Positions 25,547-34,408 of a DNA stretch of 64,000 nucleotides are shown here, one piece after another. Origin of the DNA: JABMMZ01 sp044368575 (lineage in GTDB: Bacteria; Bacteroidota; Bacteroidia; NS11-12g; UBA955); the NCBI GenBank assembly GCA_044368575.1, contig JBIPPH010000006.1, positions 8,263 to 72,262 on the forward strand. Reading direction: 5' to 3'. Position 1 is the first letter of the stretch. Every line of letters begins with the position of its first letter. The position numbers were made by a program, and so were the translations under genes. Under the pieces are notes generated by a model. The model ran no database searches and was not told where the DNA came from. It worked only from the letters and a program-made list of their open reading frames with translations.

Positions 25547-26856
25547 GGAGCTAAGTGGCCAAATAAATCAAACGATTCAGCACTGTCTATTACAATATTA
25601 GCAAAATCGCCAATACGAACAAATTGATCTTGTGCTTTCACTAAGACTTCATTATCCACTTCAGGTGAATCAGCTTCTGTTCTGCCAACAAAGTACTCGC
25701 CTTCTTTTCGATCAAAAAGGACTTTGAGTGTTTGTCCGATTTTTTTCTGATTTTTCTTAAAAGAAATTTCTTCTTGAAGTGCCATCAACGCTTCTGCTCT
25801 TTGTTGTTTAACTTCAGCAGGAATATTGTCTTCAAGCGTATAGGCATGCGTATTTTCCTCATGAGAATACGTGAAAACCCCTAAGCGGTCAAATTCAAAG
25901 TCTTGAATGAATTGTTTTAGCGCCTCAAAATCTTCCTCTGTTTCGCCCGGATGACCAACCAAAATGGTGGTTCTTAAACTGATGCCAGGCACCTGTTCCT
26001 TGATGGTATTTAATAACTCATAGGTTTTGCGACGAGTAATACCGCGGCGCATGGCTTTTAACACATTGTCTGAAATGTGCTGAACAGGAATATCAAGGTA
26101 TTTACAAATATTGGCTTTGTTGGCCATTACTGGTAAAATATCTTCAGGGAATTGAGAAGGGTAGGCGTAATGTAAGCGAATCCATTCCAAGCCTTTTACT
26201 TCAGATAAGGCTTCCAACAAGTCTTTCAATTTGCGTTCGCCGTATAAATCAATGCCATAGTAAGTGCTTTCTTGAGCAATGAGCATGATTTCTTTTGTGC
26301 CATGTTTGACTAGGTTCTCGGCTTCAAGAACAATTTGTTCAATGGGTTTACTTACATGTCCACCACGCATTAAAGGAATAGCACAAAAGGCACATGGTCT
26401 ATTACAACCTTCGCTGATTTTTAAATAGGCATAATGCGTAGGCGTGGTCGTCAATCGTTCGCCAATTAATTCATGTTTGTAGTCTGCCCCTAAAGTTTTT
26501 AATAAATTAGGCAATTCTAAAGTACCAAAAAAAGCATCCACTTGAGGGATTTCATTTTCTAGTTCGTCTTTGTAACGGTGCGATAAACAACCAGTCACAA
26601 ATACTTTATCAATACGTCCAGCTTCTTTTTCATCAACATAAGCCAGAATGGTATCAATGCTTTCTTGTTTGGCATTGTCTATAAACCCACAAGTATTGAT
26701 GACTACAATATTGGCATCGTTCTTTTGGGATTCATGAGTGGCTTCAATAGCATTGCCTTTCAGCTGACTCAATAACACCTCACTGTCTACTAAATTCTTG
26801 CTGCAACCTAGGGTTACAATGTTGATTTTGTTGGGTTTAAGGGTTTTTGTTTTCAT
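25543..26856 (-). CDS. rimO: Ribosomal protein S12 methylthiotransferase RimO
   Basis: 437 residues. Radical-SAM enzyme that adds methylthio to an Asp of S12. The N-terminal UPF0004 domain has the three auxiliary-cluster cysteines C18 (LGCSKNLVDSE), C56 (NTCGFID) and C90 (VTGCLSHRY); the radical-SAM cysteines are C151, C155 and C158 in CNRPCAFC; a TRAM domain closes the protein. LGCSKN and GCNRPCAFCAIPLMRG separate RimO from MiaB. It sits five bases behind ftsY. Confidence 0.96.
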   Translation of the reverse strand: MKTKTLKPNKINIVTLGCSKNLVDSEVLLSQLKGNAIEATHESQKNDANIVVINTCGFIDNAKQESIDTILAYVDEKEAGRIDKVFVTGCLSHRYKDELENEIPQVDAFFGTLELPNLLKTLGADYKHELIGERLTTTPTHYAYLKISEGCNRPCAFCAIPLMRGGHVSKPIEQIVLEAENLVKHGTKEIMLIAQESTYYGIDLYGERKLKDLLEALSEVKGLEWIRLHYAYPSQFPEDILPVMANKANICKYLDIPVQHISDNVLKAMRRGITRRKTYELLNTIKEQVPGISLRTTILVGHPGETEEDFEALKQFIQDFEFDRLGVFTYSHEENTHAYTLEDNIPAEVKQQRAEALMALQEEISFKKNQKKIGQTLKVLFDRKEGEYFVGRTEADSPEVDNEVLVKAQDQFVRIGDFANIVIDSAESFDLFGHLAP

Positions 26857-26861
26857 GAAAT

Positions 26862-27827
26862 TTACACCTCAAAAAGTGAATTAACAAAGGCTTTTGGTTC
26901 AAATATCTGAATGTCTTCAATGCCTTCTCCTACACCAATATAACGCACTGGAATTTTAAATTGATCACTCACGCCAAGCACCACACCACCTTTGGCTGTG
27001 CCGTCTAATTTTGTTAAGGCTAATGAACTGACTTCAGTGGCTGCAGTAAAATGTTTAGCTTGTTCAAAAGCATTCTGACCAGTTGAAGCATCTAATACCA
27101 ACATCACATCATTTGGTGCTGACTCAATTACTTTGGCCATAACCCTTTTGATTTTACTCAACTCATTCATGAGGTTGATTTTATTGTGCAAACGTCCGGC
27201 AGTATCAATAATTACGATGTCGAAGCCTTCGTTTTTGGCTTTCTCTAGAGCTTCATAGGCTACAGCAGACGGATCCGCTTGCATGCCTTTAGAGAAAAAA
27301 CTACAATTAACCCTTTGGCTCCATATCTCTAATTGATCAACAGCACCTGCTCTGAAGGTATCGCCAGCCGCCAATAATACTTTCTGACCATGTTTTACAA
27401 ATTGGTTGGCCAATTTACCAATCGTAGTGGTTTTGCCCACACCATTAACACCTACTACCATTAGCACATAAGGTTTTTTCTGACCCTTTAAGTCAAAGGT
27501 AATATCCTCGGTGGTTTTATTCTCTGTAAGTAAGGTTGTGATTTCGTCTCTTAACAGTGTGTGAAGCTCATTGGCATTAATGTACTTGTCGCGTTTAACA
27601 CGGGCTTCAATTCTATCAATGATCTTAAAAGTGGTTTGAGTGCCAACGTCGCTGCTGATTAGGATTTCTTCAAGTTCATCTAAGAACGCTTCGTCAACAG
27701 TTGATTTACCCGCCAGGGCTTTGCCTAATTTTTCGAAAAAAGAGGTCTTGGTCTTTTCAATGCCTGAAGATGGAGTCGTTGGGCTCTCTTGAGTTTTATT
27801 CTTTTTAAAAAAATCAAAAATCGACAT
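26862..27827 (-). CDS. ftsY: Signal recognition particle receptor FtsY
   Basis: 321-residue SRP receptor GTPase that docks ribosomes at the membrane. The acidic N-terminal A domain is very short, as in many Bacteroidota; the N domain spans about 25-105. The G domain shows GVNGVGKTTTIGKLA, DTFRAGAVDQL, DTAGRLHNK and TKLDGTAKGG. A strong hairpin terminator lies 16 bases before its ATG, so it is probably expressed by partial read-through from the ribosomal operon or from a promoter inside the upstream gene. Followed by rimO and bshC. Confidence 0.96.
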   Translation of the reverse strand: MSIFDFFKKNKTQESPTTPSSGIEKTKTSFFEKLGKALAGKSTVDEAFLDELEEILISSDVGTQTTFKIIDRIEARVKRDKYINANELHTLLRDEITTLLTENKTTEDITFDLKGQKKPYVLMVVGVNGVGKTTTIGKLANQFVKHGQKVLLAAGDTFRAGAVDQLEIWSQRVNCSFFSKGMQADPSAVAYEALEKAKNEGFDIVIIDTAGRLHNKINLMNELSKIKRVMAKVIESAPNDVMLVLDASTGQNAFEQAKHFTAATEVSSLALTKLDGTAKGGVVLGVSDQFKIPVRYIGVGEGIEDIQIFEPKAFVNSLFEV

Positions 27828-27843
27828 GCTTGTGGCTTATGAA

Positions 27844-27869
27844 TAAAAAAGCCCCCGTTTCCGGAGGCT
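27844..27869 (-). terminator. Intrinsic terminator between DUF4295 and ftsY
   Basis: On the minus strand AGCCTCCG, loop GAAA, CGGGGGCT with one U-G pair, then TTTTTTATT. The GAAA tetraloop and T run make a strong terminator. It leaves only 16 bases before ftsY, too short for a full promoter after the terminator. Confidence 0.88.
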
Positions 27870-27889
27870 AACTTTTATATATGTTTTAA

Positions 27890-28039
27890 TTATTTAAAAT
27901 AGGTCTTAGCCTCTTCACCACTGATGATCTCTTCTTTAAAAGAGTATGCACCGTTTTTAGATTTGATGGCTTTAAACACTTTTACGAAGTCTTTACCTTC
28001 ACCTTCTTTTTTTAATGTTGCAACTACCTTCTTTGCCAT
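27890..28039 (-). CDS. Small ribosome-linked protein, DUF4295
   Basis: 49 residues starting MAKKVVATLKKEGEGKDFVK and ending EEAKTYFK. Basic, with a start like that of L33. The family is restricted to Bacteroidota and is always found, as far as I recall, behind the L28 and L33 genes. From memory, cryo-EM of a Flavobacterium ribosome described a new large-subunit protein from this locus (called bL38); that identity was not checked here. Seven bases separate it from rpmG. Easily missed because of its size. Confidence 0.88.
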   Translation of the reverse strand: MAKKVVATLKKEGEGKDFVKVFKAIKSKNGAYSFKEEIISGEEAKTYFK

Positions 28040-28046
28040 AATTCAA

Positions 28047-28229
28047 TTATTTAATTTCTTTGTGTAAAGTTACCTTCTTCATGAATGGGTTGTATTTTTT
28101 CAACTCGATTCTTTCAGTCGTGTTCTTTTTGTTTTTGGTTGTGATGTATCTGCTCATGCCAGGAACATTGGTGTTCTTTTGTTCAGTACATTCCAAAATA
28201 ACTTGTATGCGGTTACCTTTCTTTGCCAT
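28047..28229 (-). CDS. rpmG: 50S ribosomal protein L33
   Basis: 60 residues: MAKKGNRIQVILECTEQK, then GMSRYITTKNKKNTTERIEL and KKYNPFMKKVTLHKEIK. Only one cysteine (Cys14) is present, so this is the zinc-free (C-minus) form. Part of rpmB-rpmG-DUF4295, with two bases after rpmB. Confidence 0.97.
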   Translation of the reverse strand: MAKKGNRIQVILECTEQKNTNVPGMSRYITTKNKKNTTERIELKKYNPFMKKVTLHKEIK

Positions 28230-28231
28230 GA

Positions 28232-28465
28232 TTATATACTTCCTTTTTTGAATACTCTGTTAATTGCTTCAGTGATACCAATTTTGTTAATGGTTCTGAT
28301 AGCTGAAGTTGATACCCTTAAGGTGATCCATTCACCTGTTTCTGGGATATAGAAACGCTTATCTTGAAGATTCGCGTGGAATCTACGTTTAGTTTTTCTA
28401 TTACTGTGAGAAACATTGTTTCCTACCAGCGCTTTTTTTCCTGTAAGATCACAAACTCTTGACAT
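28232..28465 (-). CDS. rpmB: 50S ribosomal protein L28
   Basis: 77 residues, MSRVCDLTGKKALVGNNVSH onward, with RKTKRRFHANLQDKRFYI and the C-terminal AINRVFKKG. The open frame runs 81 bases further upstream, but that region holds the promoter, so ATG 28465 is the start. First gene of the L28-L33-DUF4295 operon. The single Cys5 in place of the four-Cys zinc site marks a zinc-free form. Confidence 0.97.
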   Translation of the reverse strand: MSRVCDLTGKKALVGNNVSHSNRKTKRRFHANLQDKRFYIPETGEWITLRVSTSAIRTINKIGITEAINRVFKKGSI

Positions 28466-28484
28466 GATTCTAAAATTGGGAGTG

Positions 28485-28517
28485 CAAAGGTAGGGGCAAA
28501 GGGCCTTAAAATCCAAA
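28485..28517 (-). promoter_or_regulatory. Promoter (-7 TACCTTTG, -33 TTTG) for rpmB-rpmG-DUF4295
   Basis: Minus strand: TTTG at 28517-28514, a 21-base spacer, then TACCTTTG at 28492-28485, 20 bases before the rpmB ATG. Both elements and the spacer fit the published Bacteroidota consensus, making this the best promoter in the window. Confidence 0.65.
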
Positions 28518-28561
28518 TGTTTTTCAAAAAAAATACAAAAACCCAATAAAATGTAGCTTCT

Positions 28562-29725
28562 TCACGGATAGAGTAAGTAAGCTTTTCGCATGTTATTGTA
28601 GGTTTTTAGCTCATTTTGCCAACTGTTTCTTATGGATTCTGCAGTTTGCCCAGCAATGATTTGTTGCCTGAGTTTTGAGGTCCCAGCTAGTTTGTCTAAA
28701 AAATCATTGAAAAAGGCAGGTTTGTTTTTACTCAGTTGGTAAGACATGATCAACCAATCTAAGTTGATTTTATTGGCCAAATAGGCTTTGTTAAAGCCAT
28801 AATCCGTTAAATCAAAACCAGTACAAGGCAGTCCTTGAAATTTTGGTTTTTCAGCCACACCTGGAATGCTAACTGGTGTGAATTGCCAATTGCCCCAGTC
28901 CATTGCCGGCGAACCGAAACATTGATAGGGTTTATTGGTGCCTTGCCCAATGCTCATTACAGTGCCCTCAAACAGCCCTAGTGAGGGGTATAAATATATG
29001 GCACTTTGAGTTTGGAGATTGGGAGAAGGTTTAATCGGCAAAACATAGGGTGTTTGATGGGTGTAATTCGCACAAGGAATGACTTTTAAGTCACAGATTT
29101 TGCCGCCCTTTAACCAGCCTTGACCATTGATCATTTTAGCCAATTCACCCACTGTGCAACCATGTACCAATGGAATAGGGTGCATTCCCACAAAACTGCG
29201 GAATAAGGTGTCTAATACGGGACCATCTACATAATGCCCATTTGGGTTGGGTCTGTCTAAAACCATTACTGGAATATGGTTTTCTGCCCCAGCTTCCATC
29301 ATGTAATGCATGGTACTGATATAGGTGTAGTATCTTACTCCTACATCTTGAATGTCAAATACAATGAGGTCTATATTGCTCAAATCGGCAGCAGTTGGTT
29401 TCTTATGCGAACCGTATAATGAGATGATTTTTAAACCTGTTTTTTCATCTACGCCATTCTGAACGGTTGTGCCAGCACTTGCATGCCCTCTGAAGCCGTG
29501 TTCAGGCGCAAACAAAACGCCAATATTTACCTTTAAACGCAGAAGAGAGTCAACCAAATGTGTAGAGCCAATGGTGCTGGTCTGATTGACGACTAAGGCT
29601 ATGCGTTTGTTCTGTAATTCAGGTAAATACAATTGACTACGCTCTGCCCCAGTCTGAATTTGGGCATTGGCCAAAGTGGCGCCAAATAGTAAACATAAAA
29701 AAAAGCAGTATACCTTTTGGGGCAT
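28562..29725 (-). CDS. namZ: DUF1343 protein, NamZ-type exo-N-acetylmuramidase
   Basis: 387 residues with a signal peptide (MPQKVYCFFLCLLFGATLAN, cleaved before AQIQ). Family motifs: LVVNQTSTIG, APEHGFRGHASAGTTVQ, FDIQDVGVRYYTYISTMHY, VLDRPNPNGHYVDGP, GQGWLKGG. The family includes NamZ of Bacillus (GH171), which releases N-acetylmuramic acid from fragments of peptidoglycan; a recycling or trimming role here is inferred from that. A GTG at 29761 overlapping the efflux gene stop would add 12 residues before the signal peptide; ATG 29725 is the better start. Probably last gene of the efflux operon or read through from it. Confidence 0.83.
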   Translation of the reverse strand: MPQKVYCFFLCLLFGATLANAQIQTGAERSQLYLPELQNKRIALVVNQTSTIGSTHLVDSLLRLKVNIGVLFAPEHGFRGHASAGTTVQNGVDEKTGLKIISLYGSHKKPTAADLSNIDLIVFDIQDVGVRYYTYISTMHYMMEAGAENHIPVMVLDRPNPNGHYVDGPVLDTLFRSFVGMHPIPLVHGCTVGELAKMINGQGWLKGGKICDLKVIPCANYTHQTPYVLPIKPSPNLQTQSAIYLYPSLGLFEGTVMSIGQGTNKPYQCFGSPAMDWGNWQFTPVSIPGVAEKPKFQGLPCTGFDLTDYGFNKAYLANKINLDWLIMSYQLSKNKPAFFNDFLDKLAGTSKLRQQIIAGQTAESIRNSWQNELKTYNNMRKAYLLYP

Positions 29726-29760
29726 ACTGCAATGATAATGATTTTTTAGGAGTCTAAGCA

Positions 29761-32700
29761 CTAATAGTCTAAATGGCCGTAGTCAATTTTTTCCCCTTTA
29801 ATTTTGAGGATCAACTGAAGCACTAAGACTAAGAATGGCACATAAACTAAGGCAGTTGATAGACCAAAATGCTCAAGTACTTTGATTGATTTGCGTTTTA
29901 AACGTTCAGTAATTAAGTACATTGATGGAATCAACAACAAGGTTAAAACAGTGGCAAACAATAAGCCAAAAATCATTGTCCAACTTAATGGTCCAAAAAA
30001 CATTACACTGTCTCCACCAAAATAAATTTTAGGATCTAAATGGGTAAACAAGGTTTCAAAGTTGATATTCAAACCCACTGCTAATGGAATTAATCCCAAT
30101 ATGGCGGCGGTTGCTGTTAAAATTACTGGGGTCATTCTGGTTTTACCAGCTTCTACAGTAGCATCAAATAAATTGGCTCCTGAAGCTCTTGAGAATTCAG
30201 CAAATTCAACCAATAAGATACCATTTCTAACCACAATACCTCCTAGTGCTACAATACCTATACCCGTCATTACAATACTCATGTCCATTTTAAAGATAGA
30301 AACCCCTAAAATAACACCAATGATACTGAATATGATTTCCGATAAGATAATGATTGGTTTGCCTATAGAGTTGAATAAACCAACTAATACCAATAACATT
30401 AAGCCTACAGCAATCAACATGGCATTGCCTAAAAAGGCCATAGTGCTTTGTTGTTCCTCTTTATCGCCAGAAAATTTAATGCTTACACTGCCTTTTGCTT
30501 GGAATTGGTCCATTATCCCTTGAACCTTATTCACTACTTCATTTGGATTAAAGCCCTCTTTCACATCAGAAGATAAAGTAATTACACGCTTGTCGTTTTT
30601 ACGTTTGATGCCTGCATATGTATAGTCGTAACGGATGTTACAAACAGATGAAATTGGCACGCTTCTTACCATACCGCCCATGTTCATATCTCTGTATGTG
30701 ATTTTTAAGTTACGAATGGTTTCAATGTCGCCACGTTGATCGGCTTGAAGTCTTAATTGAATAGGATATTCATCGTCAACATCTCTGAATTTAGAAGCTT
30801 CAGCACCATACACTGATCCACGAATTTCCATTGCCAATTGTGCCGCAGAAATACCTTCTCGCATGGCGCGTTCTCTGTCAATGTCAAAAACTATCTCAGG
30901 CTTATTGCTCACAAAGTCTGACTTTAAATTAGCAACACCAGGCACATTTGCATCAGAAATAAATTTCTTTAAACGATTGGCATTGTCCACTAATTCATCG
31001 AAGTCTTCGCCAATAATTTCAATTGACACCGGTTTAGGTGTGGGCGGCCCACTTTGCTCTTTGTTGACAACGATATCGGCAGATGGTATATTCCATTTAA
31101 GGGCTTGTAATTGTTTTAAAATATCATTGGTTGAAGCCCCATTACGCTTTGAAAACTCTACAAAAGCTATTGCAATTTTACCTTTGTTTGGATAGGCGTT
31201 TTGATCGCCATCTTGAGGGTCAGTTACACCTATAGTCACATTGCTAATCATAGATTCTACCATAGGGTTGTTTTTGCCAACTACGGTATATACCTTTTCC
31301 TCTACTTGGCGCATGACTTGATTGGTAATATCAGGATTTGTACCCTCAGGTAGTTTTACATAAACATAAATATTGTTTGGGTCTCCATTAGGGAAGAAAA
31401 CCACATTGGGTTGTCTGATTTTAAATAATGCAATAGAGGCAATGAATAAGACCAATACATAGGCCAATGGTCTCCAAGGTTTTTTTAGACACCACAACAA
31501 AACTTTAGTATAGCGTTCAATGAAGTTAGGCCATATTCTTTCTTGCCAAGCATCAATTAATTTGTACAACCACAAACGGTTCAATAACAAGAATGCGGCT
31601 AAGAAAACAATAAAATTACCAATGCCCACATGGCCACTTAGGTAGGCTATTAAAGCCACAACAGCGTACAATACCAAACGCATTTTTGTCTTTTTGTTGA
31701 GTTTGCCATGGTTTTGATTTTCAACTTCTTTGGTAGTCATAAAATCAACAGCAAATACAGGGTTGATGATATAAGCTACAAATAAGGAGGCCAATAATGA
31801 AATAATAAGCGTTACCGGTAGGAAGTACATAAACTTACCAATAATACCAGTCCAGAAGGCCAATGGAATAAATGGCGCAAGTGTAGTTATCGTTCCAGAA
31901 AGCACTGGCATAAATACTTCACCAACAGCCATTTTTGCTGCGGTTTTAATGTCGCGTTTGCCATCACCAAATAGTCTGTGTGTATTTTCAATTACAACGA
32001 TAGCATCATCCACAACAATCCCCAAAGCCAAAATAAATGAGAACAACACAATCATGTTGAATGAAAAATCAATGCTAGGCATAATCAAGAAGGCAATAAA
32101 CATTGATAATGGCACAGATAAAGCAACGAACAAAGCGTTGGTTACACCCATAAAGAACATAAGCACCAAGGTTACTAAAATGAAACCAATGATGATGGTG
32201 TTAATGAGGTCATGTAACATGGTTTTGGTTTTGGTACTTTGATCACCTGTAACATTGATATCGACTCCTTGAGGAAAATCAGTGGCCTTCATATCTTTGA
32301 TGATGGCATCAATTTTTTCCGAGGCTTCAATGAGATTTTCTCCAGATCGCTTAATAATATTTAAGGTGATTACATTCTTACCACTTGAACTTGAATAGCT
32401 TTCTTTTTCTTTAAAACCATCAACTACTTGCGCAAAATCTTTCACAAATAATTTAGCCCCACCTTGAGAATTAACAACTATGTTTTCGATTTCTTTTGGT
32501 GTTTTAAATTCACTCTTAATACTCAGGGTAGGTTTCATGCCTTCAATTGGCACTGTGCCACCTGTAATGGTTAAGTTTTCATTTGCAATTGCCCTTTGAA
32601 TATCTCCAATGCTTAATTGTGCAGCTTGTAATTTATAGGCATCAATATTCACTTGGATTTCGCGTTCAGGTGCGCCAATCATTTTTACCTCATTGATCTC

Positions 32701-33225
32701 ACTCAAACCTTCAATTCTGTCACTTAAATCTTCGGCATATTGCTTTAATTGTTTGAGGTCATATTTACCAGAAACATTAACATACATGATGGGTATTTCA
32801 GAGAAGGCTATCTCTTTAATCATCGGCTCGCGGGTTAAGGTTGGTGGCATTTCACCTCGCGCTTCATCAACCGCATCTTTTACTTTTTGTTTAGCAACTG
32901 CTACATCAATTGTTGTGTGAAACTCCACTACAATAACAGATACGTCTTGCATTGAGGTAGAGTTGAATTTTTTAATACCAGAAATGGATTTTAAGCGCTT
33001 TTCTATAGGCTTAGTAATTGTGTTTTCAATGTTGGTAGGAGAGTTGCCGCCATTGACTGTACTGATGTAAATTGTTGGCACAGTAATGTCTGGGAAGTTC
33101 TCTTTTGGTAAAGCCTTATAGGCCATTATACCAGTTATGGTCAAGATGATGGTGATCAAGTAAATCGTGATCTTATTATCTATGGCCCAACTAGAGGGTT
33201 TAAATTCTTTGAATGGATGATTCAT
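29761..33225 (-). CDS. RND family efflux transporter permease (inner membrane)
   Basis: 1154 residues, two-fold RND architecture: large periplasmic loops after TM1 and TM7, proton-relay Asp406-Asp407 in LGIVVDDAIVVIEN of TM4, and the second-half GGIVVRNGILLVEFAE. Between the halves (about 495-560) there are additional hydrophobic segments (LVLYAVVALIAYLSGH, FIVFLAAFLLLNRLW), giving more than the usual 12 helices. It belongs with the multidrug (HAE-1) or heavy-metal (CusA) types; the DD relay does not separate them. Works with the adaptor (29 bases upstream) and TolC-like protein of the same operon. Confidence 0.95.
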   Translation of the reverse strand: MNHPFKEFKPSSWAIDNKITIYLITIILTITGIMAYKALPKENFPDITVPTIYISTVNGGNSPTNIENTITKPIEKRLKSISGIKKFNSTSMQDVSVIVVEFHTTIDVAVAKQKVKDAVDEARGEMPPTLTREPMIKEIAFSEIPIMYVNVSGKYDLKQLKQYAEDLSDRIEGLSEINEVKMIGAPEREIQVNIDAYKLQAAQLSIGDIQRAIANENLTITGGTVPIEGMKPTLSIKSEFKTPKEIENIVVNSQGGAKLFVKDFAQVVDGFKEKESYSSSSGKNVITLNIIKRSGENLIEASEKIDAIIKDMKATDFPQGVDINVTGDQSTKTKTMLHDLINTIIIGFILVTLVLMFFMGVTNALFVALSVPLSMFIAFLIMPSIDFSFNMIVLFSFILALGIVVDDAIVVIENTHRLFGDGKRDIKTAAKMAVGEVFMPVLSGTITTLAPFIPLAFWTGIIGKFMYFLPVTLIISLLASLFVAYIINPVFAVDFMTTKEVENQNHGKLNKKTKMRLVLYAVVALIAYLSGHVGIGNFIVFLAAFLLLNRLWLYKLIDAWQERIWPNFIERYTKVLLWCLKKPWRPLAYVLVLFIASIALFKIRQPNVVFFPNGDPNNIYVYVKLPEGTNPDITNQVMRQVEEKVYTVVGKNNPMVESMISNVTIGVTDPQDGDQNAYPNKGKIAIAFVEFSKRNGASTNDILKQLQALKWNIPSADIVVNKEQSGPPTPKPVSIEIIGEDFDELVDNANRLKKFISDANVPGVANLKSDFVSNKPEIVFDIDRERAMREGISAAQLAMEIRGSVYGAEASKFRDVDDEYPIQLRLQADQRGDIETIRNLKITYRDMNMGGMVRSVPISSVCNIRYDYTYAGIKRKNDKRVITLSSDVKEGFNPNEVVNKVQGIMDQFQAKGSVSIKFSGDKEEQQSTMAFLGNAMLIAVGLMLLVLVGLFNSIGKPIIILSEIIFSIIGVILGVSIFKMDMSIVMTGIGIVALGGIVVRNGILLVEFAEFSRASGANLFDATVEAGKTRMTPVILTATAAILGLIPLAVGLNINFETLFTHLDPKIYFGGDSVMFFGPLSWTMIFGLLFATVLTLLLIPSMYLITERLKRKSIKVLEHFGLSTALVYVPFLVLVLQLILKIKGEKIDYGHLDY

Positions 33226-33253
33226 GCTTTTAAGTCAATAATTAGTACTTGAT

Positions 33254-34381
33254 TTATTTTAAGCTGATAGGGTCGCCATCATTGATTAAGTCATAGCCTT
33301 CAATAATGAGTAAATCGCCATCTGTTACACCATTTTCTGTGCCTGAAATAATTTCAGCCAACCCATTATACTCTTTGCCTACTAGCACTTTTTTCTTAAC
33401 TGCTTTACCATTTTTAGCAATCAATACATAGCTTTCCTCAACCCCTTTTTGTATGAATTTAACTGGTATAACAATAGTTGGTTTTATTGAAACATAATCC
33501 TTAATTTTTAGTTTAGCCACCATGTTTGGTCTAAGGTTTTTGTTATTTGCTAAAGGCACTTCAACAGTAAATGTTCTTGACATTGGGTTGATAGACTTAG
33601 AAGCATAACTTACTTTGGCCGAAATAGAGTCATTAATATCAGGGAAAAAGATTTGAACTGTATTGCCTTCCTTAATGCGGTTTGAGTAGGTCTCAGCTAA
33701 TTCGGCTTTAACTTTTAAATGAGAGAAGTTGACCACATTAATGGCTGCCAATCCTGGCGCAACAGTTTGACCCACTTTTACATTAACCGCATCTACAGTG
33801 CCGTTAATAGGTGAAATGATTTTAGTCATTCTGATTTGCTCACGCATTAAACCAACCTTTTTTTCTAAACTTAATTTATTGGTTTTAGCTTGTAAAAATT
33901 GCAATTCTGTACCAATGTTTTGGTTCCATAAATTTTGTTGCTTAATGAAAATTTGAGTCACTAAGTTTAAGTTTGTTTCTAAATCAGATAATTGTTGCAA
34001 CATGGTGCTGGCATCTGTTTCAGCTAATACTTGACCTTTGCTCACTTCATCGCCTGGTTTTACTCTAATTTGGGTAATCATGCCTGGCATTTGAGAAGAC
34101 ACTGCTACAGATTGATCAGCATCTACTTTGCCTTGTATATCAATATAAGTTTCAAAGGTTGAGCTGGCAATTGCTTGAGTTTTAATATCAATAGCCTCTA
34201 TGCTGGTTTTCTTGCTGGTATCTAATTTTGCAATTTCCAGTTCGAGCGCTTTAATTTTTTCTTCAAGTTTGCTTTGTTCTTTTTTAAGTTCCTCAAGCGA
34301 TTTCTTCTTTGATTCAAGAGAAGAAGCGTTACAAGCAACCAATAAAATGGCAATGAACGTAGTTTGGATAATGGTCTTCAT
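33254..34381 (-). CDS. RND efflux periplasmic adaptor (membrane fusion protein), lipoprotein
   Basis: 375 residues. Lipoprotein signal with lipobox LVAC (Cys17), a Lys/Glu coiled coil at about 24-58, a barrel-sandwich hybrid (PGMITQIRVKPGDEVSKGQV and SPINGTVDAVNVKVGQTVAPG) around a helical hairpin, then a beta-barrel (RPNMVAKLKI) and membrane-proximal domain. It bridges the permease and the outer-membrane channel. The extra N-terminal coiled coil before the hybrid domain is a visible addition compared with AcrA. Operon order TetR, TolC-like, adaptor, permease. Confidence 0.93.
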   Translation of the reverse strand: MKTIIQTTFIAILLVACNASSLESKKKSLEELKKEQSKLEEKIKALELEIAKLDTSKKTSIEAIDIKTQAIASSTFETYIDIQGKVDADQSVAVSSQMPGMITQIRVKPGDEVSKGQVLAETDASTMLQQLSDLETNLNLVTQIFIKQQNLWNQNIGTELQFLQAKTNKLSLEKKVGLMREQIRMTKIISPINGTVDAVNVKVGQTVAPGLAAINVVNFSHLKVKAELAETYSNRIKEGNTVQIFFPDINDSISAKVSYASKSINPMSRTFTVEVPLANNKNLRPNMVAKLKIKDYVSIKPTIVIPVKFIQKGVEESYVLIAKNGKAVKKKVLVGKEYNGLAEIISGTENGVTDGDLLIIEGYDLINDGDPISLK

Positions 34382-34408
34382 GTGAAGTGTATTTGTAATG
34401 GGTTATGG

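Noticed and set aside
30062..30523. 153-codon open frame antisense to the RND permease
   Set aside because: It lies wholly inside a well-supported gene, has no homology I recognise and arises from the hydrophobic codon pattern of the other strand. The same holds for the antisense frames at 31949-32242, 10115-10501, 48032-48412 and 45846-46142.
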